The notes under the pieces: model-generated | What the model was told of the DNA's origin: nothing | What the model saw: the letters and a program-made list of their open reading frames with translations, nothing else | The model's database searches: none | Made by a program: the position numbers and the translations under genes | Source of the DNA: Metopolophium dirhodum | Lineage: Eukaryota > Arthropoda > Insecta > Hemiptera > Aphididae | Assembly (NCBI RefSeq): GCF_019925205.1 | Contig: NC_083560.1 | Coordinates: 62,695,266-62,759,265 of the forward strand | Direction of reading: 5' to 3' | Length of the DNA: 64,000 nt | In this document: positions 11,111-24,728 of the stretch, in pieces | Layout: each line of letters starts with the position of its first letter | Position numbering within the stretch: the stretch's first letter is position 1

Positions 11111-13260
11111 AAGTCTGTAATGAATTAGGACACCTAGCTAAAATGTGTAGAAATAAATCAAAAAAGCCATTATGTACGAGTGGAAACTGTGTCAGAATCA
11201 GTAGAAATGTTTCAATTAAAAGTAGCAATGACGAAAGAACTAACTATTCAACCAAATGTTTGAGTGGATGTACACAAATTAAAAAAAATGGAACGAATCA
11301 AAGGATGTAAAAACAAAAGTATGATCATCAGAAGATGGGCAAACAACAAATAAGAAGACACCAACAGACTTTTCAGAAAACAGTAAAGGATCAGGTCATG
11401 AAAAATGTTTTACAGGCGGTTTAAGTAATCATACGTTTAGTAATAGTAAGTATAAAACATATAAATATAAGTTTGTAATGAATTAGGACACCTAGCTAAA
11501 ATGTGTAGAAATAAATCAAAAAAGCCATTATGTACGAGTGGAAACTGAGTTAGAATCAGTAGAAATGTTTCAATTAAAAGTAGCAATGACGAAAGAAGTA
11601 ACTATTCAACCAAATGTTTGAGTGGAAGTACACAAATTAAAAAAAATGGAACGAATCAAAGGATGTAAAAACAAAAGTATGAGCATCAGAAGATGGGCAA
11701 ACAACAAATAAGAAGAAACCAACAGACTTTTCAGAAAACAGTAAAGGATCAGGTCAAGAAAAATGTTTAACATGCGGTTTAAGTAATCATACGTTTAGTA
11801 AATGTAAGTATAAAACTTATAAATGTAAGTCTGTAATGAATTAGGACACCTAGCTAAAATGTGTAGAAATAAATCAAAAAAGCCATTATGTACGAGTGGA
11901 AACTGTGTCAGAATCAGTAGAAATGTTTCAATTAAAAGTAGCAATGACGAAAGAACTAACTATTCAACCAAATGTTTGAGTGGATGTACACAAATTAAAA
12001 AAAATGGAACGAATCAAAGGATGTAAAAACAAAAGTATGATCATCAGAAGATGGGCAAACAACAAATAAGAAGACACCAACAGACTTTTCAGAAAACAGT
12101 AAAGGATCAGGTCATGAAAAATGTTTTACAGGCGGTTTAAGTAATCATACGTTTAGTAATAGTAAGTATAAAACATATAAATATAAGTTTGTAATGAATT
12201 AGGACACCTAGCTAAAATGTGTAGAAATAAATCAAAAAAGCCATTATGTACGAGTGGAAACTGAGTTAGAATCAGTAGAAATGTTTCAATTAAAAGTAGC
12301 AATGACGAAAGAAGTAACTATTCAACCAAATGTTTGAGTAGAAGTACACAAATTAAAAAAAATGGAACGAATCAAAGAATGTAAAAACAAAAGTATGATC
12401 ATCAGAAGATGGGCAAACAACAAATAAGAAGAAACCAACAGACTTTTCAGAAAACAGTAAAGGATCAGGTCAAGAAAAATGTTTTACGGGCGGTTTAAGT
12501 AATCATACGTTTAGTAATAGTAAGTATAAAACATATAAATGTAAGTTTGTAATGAATTAGGACACCTAGCTAATATGTGTAGAAATAAATCAAAAAAGCC
12601 ATTATGTACGAGTGGAAACTGAGTCAGAATCAGTAGAAATGTTTCAATTAAAAGTAGCAGTGACGAAAGAAGTAACTATTCAACCAAATGTTTGAGTGGA
12701 AGTACACAAATTAAAAAAAAATGGAACGAATCAAAGGATGTAAAAACAAAAGTATGATCATCAGAAGATGGGCAAACAACAAATAAGAAGACACCAACAG
12801 ACTTTTCAGAAAACAGTAAAGGAGTAGGTCAAGAAAAATGTTTTACAGGCGGTTCAAGTCATCATACGTTTAGAAATTGTAAGTATAAAACATATAAATG
12901 TAAGTTTGTAATGAATTAGGACACCTAGCTAAAATGTGTAGAAATAAATCAAAAAAGCCATTATGTACGAGTGGAAACTGAGTCAGAATCAGTAGAAATG
13001 TTTCAATTAAAAGTAGCAATGACGAAAGAAGTAACTATTCAACCAAATGTTTGAGTGGAAGTACACAAATTAAAAAAAAATGGAACGAATCAAAGGATGT
13101 AAAAACAAAAGTATGATCATCAGAAGATGGGCAAACAACAAATTAGAAGACACCAACAGACTTTTCAGAAAACAGTAAAGGAGTAGGTCAAGAAAAATGT
13201 TTTACAGGCGGTTCAAGTAATCATACGTTTAGAAATTGTAAGTATAAAACATATAAATGT

Positions 13261-13619
13261 AAGTTTGTAATGAATTAGGACACCTAGCTAAAATGTGTAG
13301 AAATAAATCATAAAAGCCATTATGTACGAGTGGAAACTGAGTCAGAATCAGTAGAAATGTTTCAATTAAAAGAAGCAATGACGAAAGAAGTAACTATTCA
13401 ACCAAATGTTTGAGTGGAAGTACACAAATTAAAAAAAAATGGAACGAATCAAAGGATGTAAAAACAAAAGTATGATCATCAGAAGATGGGCAAACAACAA
13501 ATAAGAAGACACCAACAGACTTTTCAGAAAACAGTAAAGGATCAGGTCAAGAAAAATGTTTAACATGCGGTTTAAGTAATCATACGTTTAGTAAATGTAA
13601 GTATAAAACTTATAAATGT
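13261..13619 (+). repeat. Chimeric monomer F/H
   Basis: The front is F-type ('gaagcaatg', 9 A, 'agacacc'). The back is H-type (TGC knuckle, 'agtaaatg', next start 'aagtctg'). The switch lies between the A-run and knuckle 1. It also has a private 'aatcataaaagcc'. Confidence 0.75.
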
Positions 13620-14335
13620 AAGTCTGTAATGAATTAGGACACCTAGCTAAAATGTGTAGAAATAAATCAAAAAAGCCATTATGTACGAGTGGAAACTGTG
13701 TCAGAATCAGTAGAAATGTTTCAATTAAAAGTAGCAATGACGAAAGAACTAACTATTCAACCAAATGTTTGAGTGGATGTACACAAATTAAAAAAAATGG
13801 AACGAATCAAAGGATGTAAAAACAAAAGTATGATCATCAGAAGATGGGCAAACAACAAATAAGAAGACACCAACAGACTTTTCAGAAAACAGTAAAGGAT
13901 CAGGTCATGAAAAATGTTTTACAGGCGGTTTAAGTAATCATACGTTTAGTAATAGTAAGTATAAAACATATAAATATAAGTTTGTAATGAATTAGGACAC
14001 CTAGCTAAAATGTGTAGAAATAAATCAAAAAAGCCATTATGTACGAGTGGAAACTGAGTTAGAATCAGTAGAAATGTTTCAATTAAAAGTAGCAATGACG
14101 AAAGAAGTAACTATTCAACCAAATGTTTGAGTGGAAGTACACAAATTAAAAAAAATGGAACGAATCAAAGGATGTAAAAACAAAAGTATGAGCATCAGAA
14201 GATGGGCAAACAACAAATAAGAAGAAACCAACAGACTTTTCAGAAAACAGTAAAGGATCAGGTCAAGAAAAATGTTTAACATGCGGTTTAAGTAATCATA
14301 CGTTTAGTAAATGTAAGTATAAAACTTATAAATGT

Positions 14336-14693
14336 AAGTCTGTAATGAATTAGGACACCTAGCTAAAATGTGTAGAAATAAATCAAAAAAGCCATTATGT
14401 ACGAGTGGAAACTGTGTCAGAATCAGTAGAAATGTTTCAATTAAAAGTAGCAATGACGAAAGAAGTAACTATTCAACCAAATGTTTGAGTGGAAGTACAC
14501 AAATTAAAAAAAATGGAACGAATCAAAGAATGTAAAAACAAAAGTATGATCATCAGAAGATGGGCAAACAACAAATAAGAAGAAACCAACAGACTTTTCA
14601 GAAAACAGTAAAGGATCAGGTCAAGAAAAATGTTTTACGGGCGGTTTAAGTAATCATACGTTTAGTAATAGTAAGTATAAAACATATAAATGT
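14336..14693 (+). repeat. Chimeric monomer I/L
   Basis: 'ctgtgtcag' (I) is followed by 'gaagtaact', 'agaatg', 'agaaacc' and 'acgggc' (L). The switch lies in the front third, between about 14410 and 14465. The exchange removed one monomer from the K-I-L run. Confidence 0.7.
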
Positions 14694-17600
14694 AAGTTTG
14701 TAATGAATTAGGACACCTAGCTAATATGTGTAGAAATAAATCAAAAAAGCCATTATGTACGAGTGGAAACTGAGTCAGAATCAGTAGAAATGTTTCAATT
14801 AAAAGTAGCAGTGACGAAAGAAGTAACTATTCAACCAAATGTTTGAGTGGAAGTACACAAATTAAAAAAAAATGGAACGAATCAAAGGATGTAAAAACAA
14901 GAGTATGATCATCAGAAGATGGGCAAACAACAAATAAGAAGACACCAACAGACTTTTCAGAAAACAGTAAAGGATCAGGTCAAGAAAAATGTTTTACAGG
15001 CGGTTCAAGTAATCATACGTTTAGAAATTGTAAGTATAAAACTTATAAATGTAAGTTTGTAATGAATTAGGACACCTAGCTAAAATGTGTAGAAATAAAT
15101 CAAAAAAGCCATTATGTACGAGTGGAAACTGAGTCAGAATCAGTAGAAATGTTTCAATTAAAAGTAGCAATGACGAAAGAAGTAACTATTCAACCAAATG
15201 TTTGAGTGGAAGTACACAAATTAAAAAAAAATGGAACGAATCAAAGGATGTAAAAACAAAAGTATGATCATCAGAAGATGGGCAAACAACAAATAAGAAG
15301 ACACCAACAGACTTTTCAGAAAACAGTAAAGGATCAGGTCAAGAAAAATGTTTTACAGGCGGTTCAAGTGATCATACGTTTAGAAATTGTAAGTATAAAA
15401 CTTATAAATGTAAGTTTGTAATGAATTAGGACACCTAGCTAAAATGTGTAGAAATAAATCAAAAAAGCAATTATGTACGAGTGGAAACTGAGTCAGAATC
15501 AGTAGAAATGTTTCAATTAAAAGTAGCAATGACGAAAGAAGTAACTATTCAACCAAATGTTTGAGTGGAAGTACACAAATTAAAAAAAATGGAACGAATC
15601 AAAGAATGTAAAAACAAAAGTATGATCATCAGAAGATGGGCAAACAACAAATAAGAAGACACCAACAGACTTTTCAGAAAACAGTAAAGGATCAGGTCAA
15701 GAAAAATGTTTTACAGGCGGTTCAAGTGATCATACGTTTAGAAATTGTAAGTATAAAACTTATAAATGTAAGTTTGTAATGAATTAGGACACCTAGCTAA
15801 AATGTGTAGAAATAAATCAAAAAAGCCATTATGTACGAGTGGAAACTGAGTCAGAATCAGTAGAAATGTTTCAATTAAAAGTAGCAATGACGAAAGAAGT
15901 AACTATTCAACCAAATGTTTGAGTGGAAGTACACAAATTAAAAAAAAATGGAACGAATCAAAGGATGTAAAAACAAAAGTATGATCATCAGAAGATGGGC
16001 AAACAACAAATAAGAAGACACCAACAGACTTTTCAGAAAACAGTAAAGGATCAGGTCAAGAAAAATGTTTTACAGGCGGTTCAAGTGATCATACGTTTAG
16101 AAATTGTAAGTATAAAACTTATAAATGTAAGTTTGTAATGAATTAGGACACCTAGCTAAAATGTGTAGAAATAAATCAAAAAAGCCATTATGTACGAGTG
16201 GAAACTGAGTCAGAATCAGTAGAAATGTTTCAATTAAAAGTAGCAATGACGAAAGAAGTAACTATTCAACCAAATGTTTGAGTGGAAGTACACAAATAAA
16301 AAAAAATGGAACGAATCAAAGGATGTAAAAACAAAAGTATGATCATCAGAAGATGGGCAAACAACAAATAAGAAGACACCAACAGACTTTTCAGAAAACA
16401 GTAAAGGATCAGGTCTAGAAAAATGTTTTACAGGCGGTTCAAGTGATCATACGTTTAGAAATTGTAAGTATAAAACTTATAAATGTAAGTTTGTAATGAA
16501 TTAGGACACCTAGCTAAAATGTGTAGAAATAAATCAAAAAAGCCATTATGTACGAGTGGAAACTGAGTCAGAATCAGTAGAAATGTTTCAATTAAAAGTA
16601 GCAATGACGAAAGAAGTAACTATTCAACCAAATGTTTGAGTGGAAGTACACAAATTAAAAAAAATGGAACGAATCAAAGAATGTAAAAACAAAAGTATGA
16701 TCATCAGAAGATGGGCAAACAACAAATAAGAAGACACCAACAGACTTTTCAGAAAACAGTAAAGGAGTAGGTCAAGAAAAATGTTTTACAGGCGGTTTAA
16801 GTGATCATACGTTTAGAAATTGTAAGTATAAAACTTATAAATGTAAGTTTGTAATGAATTAGGACACCTAGCTAAAATGTGTAGAAATAAATCAAAAAAG
16901 CAATTATGTACGAGTGGAAACTGAGTCAGAATCAGTAGAAATGTTTCAATTAAAAGTAGCAATGACGAAAGAAGTAACTATTCAACCAAATGTTTGAGTG
17001 GAAGTACACAAATTAAAAAAAATGGAACGAATCAAAGAATGTAAAAACAAAAGTATGATCATCAGAAGATGGGCAAACAACAAATAAGAAGACACCAACA
17101 GACTTTTCAGAAAACAGTAAAGGAGTAGGTCAAGAAAAATGTTTTACAGGCGGTTTAAGTGATCATACGTTTAGAAATTGTATGTATAAAACATATAAAT
17201 GTAAGTTTGTAATGAATTAGGACACCTAGCTAAAATGTGTAGAAATAAATCAAAAAAGCCATTATGTACGAGTGGAAACTGAGTCAGAATCAGTAGAAAT
17301 GTTTCAATTAAAAGTAGCAATGACGAAAGAAGTAACTATTCAACCAAATGTTTGAGTGGAAGTACACAAATTAAAAAAAATGGAACGAATCAAAGGATGT
17401 AAAAACAAAAGTATGATCATCAGAAGATGGGCAAACAACAAATAAGAAGACACCAACAGACTTTTCAGAAAACAGTAAAGGAGTAGGTCAAGAAAAATGT
17501 TTTACAGGCGGTTTAAGTGATCATACGTTTAGAAATTGTATGTATAAAACATATAAATGTAAGTTTGTAATGAATTAGGACACCTAGCTAAAATGTGTAG

Positions 17601-20600
17601 AAATAAATCAAAAAAGCCATTATGTACGAGTGGAAACTGAGTCAGAATCAGTAGAAATGTTTCAATTAAAAGTAGCAATGACGAAAGAAGTAACTATTCA
17701 ACCAAATGTTTGAGTGGAAGTACACAAATTAAAAAAAAATGGAACGAATCAAAGGATGTAAAAACAAAAGTATGATCATCAGAAGATGGGCAAACAACAA
17801 ATAAGAAGACACCAACAGACTTTTCAGAAAACAGTAAAGGAGTAGGTCAAGAAAAATGTTTTACAGGCGGTTCAAGTCATCATACGTTTAGAAATTGTAA
17901 GTATAAAACATATAAATGTAAGTTTGTAATGAATTAGGACACCTAGCTAAAATGTGTAGAAATAAATCAAAAAAGCCATTATGTACGAGTGGAAACTGAG
18001 TCAGAATCAGTAGAAATGTTTCAATTAAAAGTAGCAATGACGAAAGAAGTAACTATTCAACCAAATGTTTGAGTGGAAGTACACAAATTAAAAAAAAATG
18101 GAACGAATCAAAGGATGTAAAAACAAAAGTATGATCATCAGAAGATGGGCAAACAACAAATAAGAAGACACCAACAGACTTTTCAGAAAACAGTAAAGGA
18201 GTAGGTCAAGAAAAATGTTTTACAGGCGGTTTAAGTGATCATACGTTTAGAAATTGTATGTATAAAACATATAAATGTAAGTTTGTAATGAATTAGGACA
18301 CCTAGCTAAAATGTGTAGAAATAAATCAAAAAAGCCATTATGTACGAGTGGAAACTGAGTCAGAATCAGTAGAAATGTTTCAATTAAAAGTAGCAATGAC
18401 GAAAGAAGTAACTATTCAACCAAATGTTTGAGTGGAAGTACACAAATTAAAAAAAAATGGAACGAATCAAAGAATGTAAAAACAAAAGTATGATCATCAG
18501 AAGATGGGCAAACAACAAATAAGAAGACACCAACAGACTTTTCAGAAAACAGTAAAGGAGTAGGTCAAGAAAAATGTTTTACAGGCGGTTTAAGTGATCA
18601 TACGTTTAGAAATTGTATGTATAAAACATATAAATGTAAGTTTGTAATGAATTAGGACACCTAGCTAAAATGTGTAGAAATAAATCAAAAAAGCCAATAT
18701 GTACGAGTGGAAACTGAGTCAGAATCAGTAGAAATGTTTCAATTAAAAGTAGCAATGACGAAAGAAGTAACTATTCAACCAAATGTTTGAGTGGAAGTAC
18801 ACAAATTAAAAAAAAATGGAACGAATCAAAGGATGTAAAAACAAAAGTATGATCATCAGAAGATGGGCAAACAACAAATTAGAAGACACCAACAGACTTT
18901 TCAGAAAACAGTAAAGGAGTAGGTCAAGAAAAATGTTTTACAGGCGGTTCAAGTAATCATACGTTTAGAAATTGTAAGTATAAAACATATAAATGTAAGT
19001 TTGTAATGAATTAGGACACCTAGCTAAAATGTGTAGAAATAAATCAAAAAAGCCATTATGTACGAGTGGAAACTGAGTCAGAATCAGTAGAAATGTTTCA
19101 ATTAAAAGAAGCAATGACGAAAGAAGTAACTATTCAACCAAATGTTTGAGTGGAAGTACACAAATTAAAAAAAAATGGAACGAATCAAAGGATGTAAAAA
19201 CAAAAGTATGATCATCAGAAGATGGGCAAACAACAAATAAGAAGACACCAACAGACTTTTCAGAAAACAGTAAAGGATCAGGTCTAGAAAAATGTTTTAC
19301 AGGCGGTTCAAGTGATCATACGTTTAGAAATTGTAAGTATAAAACTTATAAATGTAAGTTTGTAATGAATTAGGACACCTAGCTAAAATGTGTAGAAATA
19401 AATCAAAAAAGCCATTATGTACGAGTGGAAACTGAGTCAGAATCAGTAGAAATGTTTCAATTAAAAGTAGCAATGACGAAAGAAGTAACTATTCAACCAA
19501 ATGTTTGAGTGGAAGTACACAAATTAAAAAAAATGGAACGAATCAAAGAATGTAAAAACAAAAGTATGATATCAGAAGATGGGCAAACAACAAATAAGAA
19601 GACACCAACAGACTTTTCAGAAAACAGTAAAGGAGTAGGTCAAGAAAAATGTTTTACAGGCGGTTTAAGTGATCATACGTTTAGAAATTGTAAGTATAAA
19701 ACTTATAAATGTAAGTTTGTAATGAATTAGGACACCTAGCTAAAATGTGTAGAAATAAATCAAAAAAGCAATTATGTACGAGTGGAAACTGAGTCAGAAT
19801 CAGTAGAAATGTTTCAATTAAAAGTAGCAATGACGAAAGAAGTAACTATTCAACCAAATGTTTGAGTGGAAGTACACAAATTAAAAAAAATGGAACGAAT
19901 CAAAGAATGTAAAAACAAAAGTATGATCATCAGAAGATGGGCAAACAACAAATAAGAAGACACCAACAGACTTTTCAGAAAACAGTAAAGGAGTAGGTCA
20001 AGAAAAATGTTTTACAGGCGGTTTAAGTGATCATACGTTTAGAAATTGTATGTATAAAACATATAAATGTAAGTTTGTAATGAATTAGGACACCTAGCTA
20101 AAATGTGTAGAAATAAATCAAAAAAGCCATTATGTACGAGTGGAAACTGAGTCAGAATCAGTAGAAATGTTTCAATTAAAAGTAGCAATGACGAAAGAAG
20201 TAACTATTCAACCAAATGTTTGAGTGGAAGTACACAAATTAAAAAAAATGGAACGAATCAAAGGATGTAAAAACAAAAGTATGATCATCAGAAGATGGGC
20301 AAACAACAAATAAGAAGACACCAACAGACTTTTCAGAAAACAGTAAAGGAGTAGGTCAAGAAAAATGTTTTACAGGCGGTTTAAGTGATCATACGTTTAG
20401 AAATTGTATGTATAAAACATATAAATGTAAGTTTGTAATGAATTAGGACACCTAGCTAAAATGTGTAGAAATAAATCAAAAAAGCCATTATGTACGAGTG
20501 GAAACTGAGTCAGAATCAGTAGAAATGTTTCAATTAAAAGTAGCAATGACGAAAGAAGTAACTATTCAACCAAATGTTTGAGTGGAAGTACACAAATTAA

Positions 20601-21504
20601 AAAAAAATGGAACGAATCAAAGGATGTAAAAACAAAAGTATGATCATCAGAAGATGGGCAAACAACAAATTAGAAGACACCAACAGACTTTTCAGAAAAC
20701 AGTAAAGGAGTAGGTCAAGAAAAATGTTTTACAGGCGGTTCAAGTAATCATACGTTTAGAAATTGTAAGTATAAAACATATAAATGTAAGTTTGTAATGA
20801 ATTAGGACACCTAGCTAAAATGTGTAGAAATAAATCAAAAAAGCCATTATGTACGAGTGGAAACTGAGTCAGAATCAGTAGAAATGTTTCAATTAAAAGA
20901 AGCAATGACGAAAGAAGTAACTATTCAACCAAATGTTTGAGTGGAAGTACACAAATTAAAAAAAAATGGAACGAATCAAAGGATGTAAAAACAAAAGTAT
21001 GATCATCAGAAGATGGGCAAACAACAAATAAGAAGACACCAACAGACTTTTCAGAAAACAGTAAAGGATCAGGTCTAGAAAAATGTTTTACAGGCGGTTC
21101 AAGTGATCATACGTTTAGAAATTGTAAGTATAAAACTTATAAATGTAAGTTTGTAATGAATTAGGACACCTAGCTAAAATGTGTAGAAATAAATCAAAAA
21201 AGCCATTATGTACGAGTGGAAACTGAGTCAGAATCAGTAGAAATGTTTCAATTAAAAGTAGCAATGACGAAAGAAGTAACTATTCAACCAAATGTTTGAG
21301 TGGAAGTACACAAATTAAAAAAAATGGAACGAATCAAAGAATGTAAAAACAAAAGTATGATCATCAGAAGATGGGCAAACAACAAATAAGAAGACACCAA
21401 CAGACTTTTCAGAAAACAGTAAAGGAGTAGGTCAAGAAAAATGTTTTACAGGCGGTTTAAGTGATCATACGTTTAGAAATTGTAAGTATAAAACTTATAA
21501 ATGT
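14694..21504 (+). repeat. H-free block of A, B, D, E, F, G and N monomers
   Basis: Nineteen monomers, order A-B-B'-B-F'-G-D-D-N-D-D-E-F-G-D-D-E-F-G. Starts: 14694, 15053, 15412, 15770, 16129, 16487, 16845, 17203, 17561, 17920, 18279, 18638, 18997, 19356, 19713, 20071, 20429, 20788, 21147. G-D-D triplets at 16487 and 19356 share the uncommon 'aagcaattatg' in their first D. The A-type start at 14694 carries the N-type 'ctaatatg' at its front. The longest gap between H monomers (30 monomers, 10752 bp) spans this block. Confidence 0.8.
19356..19712 (+). pseudogene. Monomer with a 1-bp deletion that joins two ancestral frames
   Basis: A 357-bp G-type monomer. At 19570-19571 it reads 'tatgatatcag' where neighbours read 'tatgatcatcag', so one base is missing. 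The deletion links the lysine-rich stretch (first ATG near 19533) to the linker and first-knuckle remnant, leaving an open stretch to the TAG at 19728-19730. The knuckle still lacks its second cysteine (Gly codon instead), and the second knuckle stops after its first Cys. It is the longest + strand reading frame I see in the array, but it occurs in one copy only and has no start context or promoter to support expression. I read it as a chance frame join that shows which two frames were once continuous. Confidence 0.6.
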
Positions 21505-24500
21505 AAGTTTGTAATGAATTAGGACACCTAGCTAAAATGTGTAGAAATAAATCAAAAAAGCCATTATGTACGAGTGGAAACTGAGTCAGAATCAGTAGAA
21601 ATGTTTCAATTAAAAGTAGCAATGACGAAAGAAGTAACTATTCTACCAAATGTTTCAGTGGAAGTACGCAAATTAAAAAAAATGGAACGAATCAAAGGAT
21701 GTAAAAACAAAAGTATGAGCATCAGAAGATGGGCAAACAACAAATAAGAAGAAACCAACAGACTTTTCAGAAAACAGTAAAGGATCAGGTCAAGAAAAAT
21801 GTTTAACATGCGGTTTAAGTAATCATACGTTTAGTAAATGTAAGTATAAAACTTATAAATGTAAGTCTGTAATGAATTAGGACACCTAGCTAAAATGTGT
21901 AGAAATAAATCAAAAAAGCCATTATGTACGAGTGGAAACTGTGTCAGAATCAGTAGAAATGTTTCAATTAAAAGTAGCAATGACGAAAGAACTAACTATT
22001 CAACCAAATGTTTGAGTGGATGTACACAAATTAAAAAAAATGGAACGAATCAAAGGATGTAAAAAACAAAAGTATGATCATCAGAAGATGGGCAAACAAC
22101 AAATTAGAAGACACCAACAGACTTTTCAGAAAACAGTAAAGGAGTAGGTCAAGAAAAATGTTTTACAGGCGGTTCAAGTAATCATACGTTTAGAAATTGT
22201 AAGTATAAAACATATAAATGTAAGTTTGTAATGAATTAGGACACCTAGCTAAAATGTGTAGAAATAAATCAAAAAGCCATTATGTACGAGTGGAAACTGA
22301 GTTAGAATCAGTAGAAATGTTTCAATTAAAAGTAGCAATGACGAAAGAAGTAACTATTCAACCAAATGTTTGAGTGGAAGTACACAAATTAAAAAAAATG
22401 GAACGAATCAAAGGATGTAAAAACAAAAGTATGAGCATCAGAAGATGGGCAAACAACAAATAAGAAGAAACCAACAGACTTTTCAGAAAACAGTAAAGGA
22501 TCAGGTCAAGAAAAATGTTTAACATGCGGTTTAAGTAATCATACGTTTAGTAAATGTAAGTATAAAACTTATAAATGTAAGTCTGTAATGAATTAGGACA
22601 CCTAGCTAAAATGTGTAGAAATAAATCAAAAAAGCCATTATGTACGAGTGGAAACTGTGTCAGAATCAGTAGAAATGTTTCAATTAAAAGTAGCAATGAC
22701 GAAAGAACTAACTATTCAACCAAATGTTTGAGTGGATGTACACAAATTAAAAAAAATGGAACGAATCAAAGGATGTAAAAACAAAAGTATGATCATCAGA
22801 AGATGGGCAAACAACAAATAAGAAGACACCAACAGACTTTTCAGAAAACAGTAAAGGATCAGGTCATGAAAAATGTTTTACAGGCGGTTTAAGTAATCAT
22901 ACGTTTAGTAATAGTAAGTATAAAACATATAAATATAAGTTTGTAATGAATTAGGACACCTAGCTAAAATGTGTAGAAATAAATCAAAAAAGCCATTATG
23001 TACGAGTGGAAACTGAGTTAGAATCAGTAGAAATGTTTCAATTAAAAGTAGCAATGACGAAAGAAGTAACTATTCAACCAAATGTTGAGTGGAAGTACAC
23101 AAATTAAAAAAAATGGAACGAATCAAAGAATGTAAAAACAAAAGTATGATCATCAGAAGATGGGCAAACAACAAATAAGAAGAAACCAACAGACTTTTCA
23201 GAAAACAGTAAAGGATCAGGTCAAGAAAAATGTTTTACGGGCGGTTTAAGTAATCATACGTTTAGTAATAGTAAGTATAAAACATATAAATGTAAGTTTG
23301 TAATGAATTAGGACACCTAGCTAATATGTGTAGAAATAAATCAAAAAAGCCATTATGTACGAGTGGAAACTGAGTCAGAATCAGTAGAAATGTTTCAATT
23401 AAAAGTAGCAGTGACGAAAGAAGTAACTATTCAACCAAATGTTTGAGTGGAAGTACACAAATTAAAAAAAAATGGAACGAATCAAAGGATGTAAAAACAA
23501 AAGTATGATCATCAGAAGATGGGCAAACAACAAATAAGAAGACACCAACAGACTTTTCAGAAAACAGTAAAGGAGTAGGTCAAGAAAAATGTTTTACAGG
23601 CGGTTCAAGTCATCATACGTTTAGAAATTGTAAGTATAAAACATATAAATGTAAGTTTGTAATGAATTAGGACACCTAGCTAAAATGTGTAGAAATAAAT
23701 CAAAAAAGCCATTATGTACGAGTGGAAACTGAGTCAGAATCAGTAGAAATGTTTCAATTAAAAGTAGCAATGACGAAAGAAGTAACTATTCAACCAAATG
23801 TTTGAGTGGAAGTACACAAATTAAAAAAAAATGGAACGAATCAAAGGATGTAAAAACAAAAGTATGATCATCAGAAGATGGGCAAACAACAAATTAGAAG
23901 ACACCAACAGACTTTTCAGAAAACAGTAAAGGAGTAGGTCAAGAAAAATGTTTTACAGGCGGTTCAAGTAATCATACGTTTAGAAATTGTAAGTATAAAA
24001 CATATAAATGTAAGTTTGTAATGAATTAGGACACCTAGCTAAAATGTGTAGAAATAAATCAAAAAAGCCATTATGTACGAGTGGAAACTGAGTCAGAATC
24101 AGTAGAAATGTTTCAATTAAAAGAAGCAATGACGAAAGAAGTAACTATTCAACCAAATGTTTGAGTGGAAGTACACAAATTAAAAAAAAATGGAACGAAT
24201 CAAAGGATGTAAAAACAAAAGTATGATCATCAGAAGATGGGCAAACAACAAATAAGAAGACACCAACAGACTTTTCAGAAAACAGTAAAGGATCAGGTCT
24301 AGAAAAATGTTTTACAGGCGGTTCAAGTGATCATACGTTTAGAAATTGTAAGTATAAAACTTATAAATGTAAGTTTGTAATGAATTAGGACACCTAGCTA
24401 AAATGTGTAGAAATAAATCAAAAAAGCCATTATGTACGAGTGGAAACTGAGTCAGAATCAGTAGAAATGTTTCAATTAAAAGTAGCAATGACGAAAGAAG

Positions 24501-24728
24501 TAACTATTCAACCAAATGTTTGAGTGGAAGTACACAAATTAAAAAAAATGGAACGAATCAAAGAATGTAAAAACAAAAGTATGATCATCAGAAGATGGGC
24601 AAACAACAAATAAGAAGACACCAACAGACTTTTCAGAAAACAGTAAAGGAGTAGGTCAAGAAAAATGTTTTACAGGCGGTTTAAGTGATCATACGTTTAG
24701 AAATTGTAAGTATAAAACTTATAAATGT
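21505..24728 (+). repeat. 9-monomer HOR variant H-I/E-K-I-L-N-E-F-G
   Basis: Monomers start at 21505, 21863, 22222, 22579, 22937, 23294, 23653, 24012 and 24371. Compared with the 12-monomer unit it lacks the S-L-N segment. It has an unusual cluster of single-base indels: an extra A in 'gtaaaaaacaaaag' near 22062, a lost A in 'aatcaaaaagcc' near 22270, and a lost T in 'aatgttgagtgg' near 23087. Confidence 0.8.
21863..22221 (+). repeat. Chimeric monomer I/E with an extra A
   Basis: I-type front ('gtgtcag', 'gaactaact', 'gatgtaca', 8 A) joined to an E-type back ('aacaaattag', 'ggagtag', 'caagtaatcat', 'acatat'). A single-base insertion ('gtaaaaaacaaaag') lies close to the switch. Confidence 0.75.

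Larger units (their letters stand above)
11111..14693 (+). repeat. Block I-K-I-L-N-E-F/H-I-K-I/L
   Basis: Monomers start at 11111, 11469, 11827, 12185, 12543, 12902, 13261, 13620, 13978 and 14336. This is the first appearance of L ('gagttag', 'agaatg', 'agaaacc', 'acgggc') followed by N ('ctaatatg', 'gcagtg', 'caagtcatcat'), the pair that recurs in the main HOR. It contains two chimeric monomers, annotated separately. Confidence 0.8.

Noticed and set aside
19509..19532. GTG start for the 73-codon + strand frame
   Set aside because: The context is eukaryotic satellite, where a GTG start is not expected. The frame exists in one monomer because of a 1-bp deletion.
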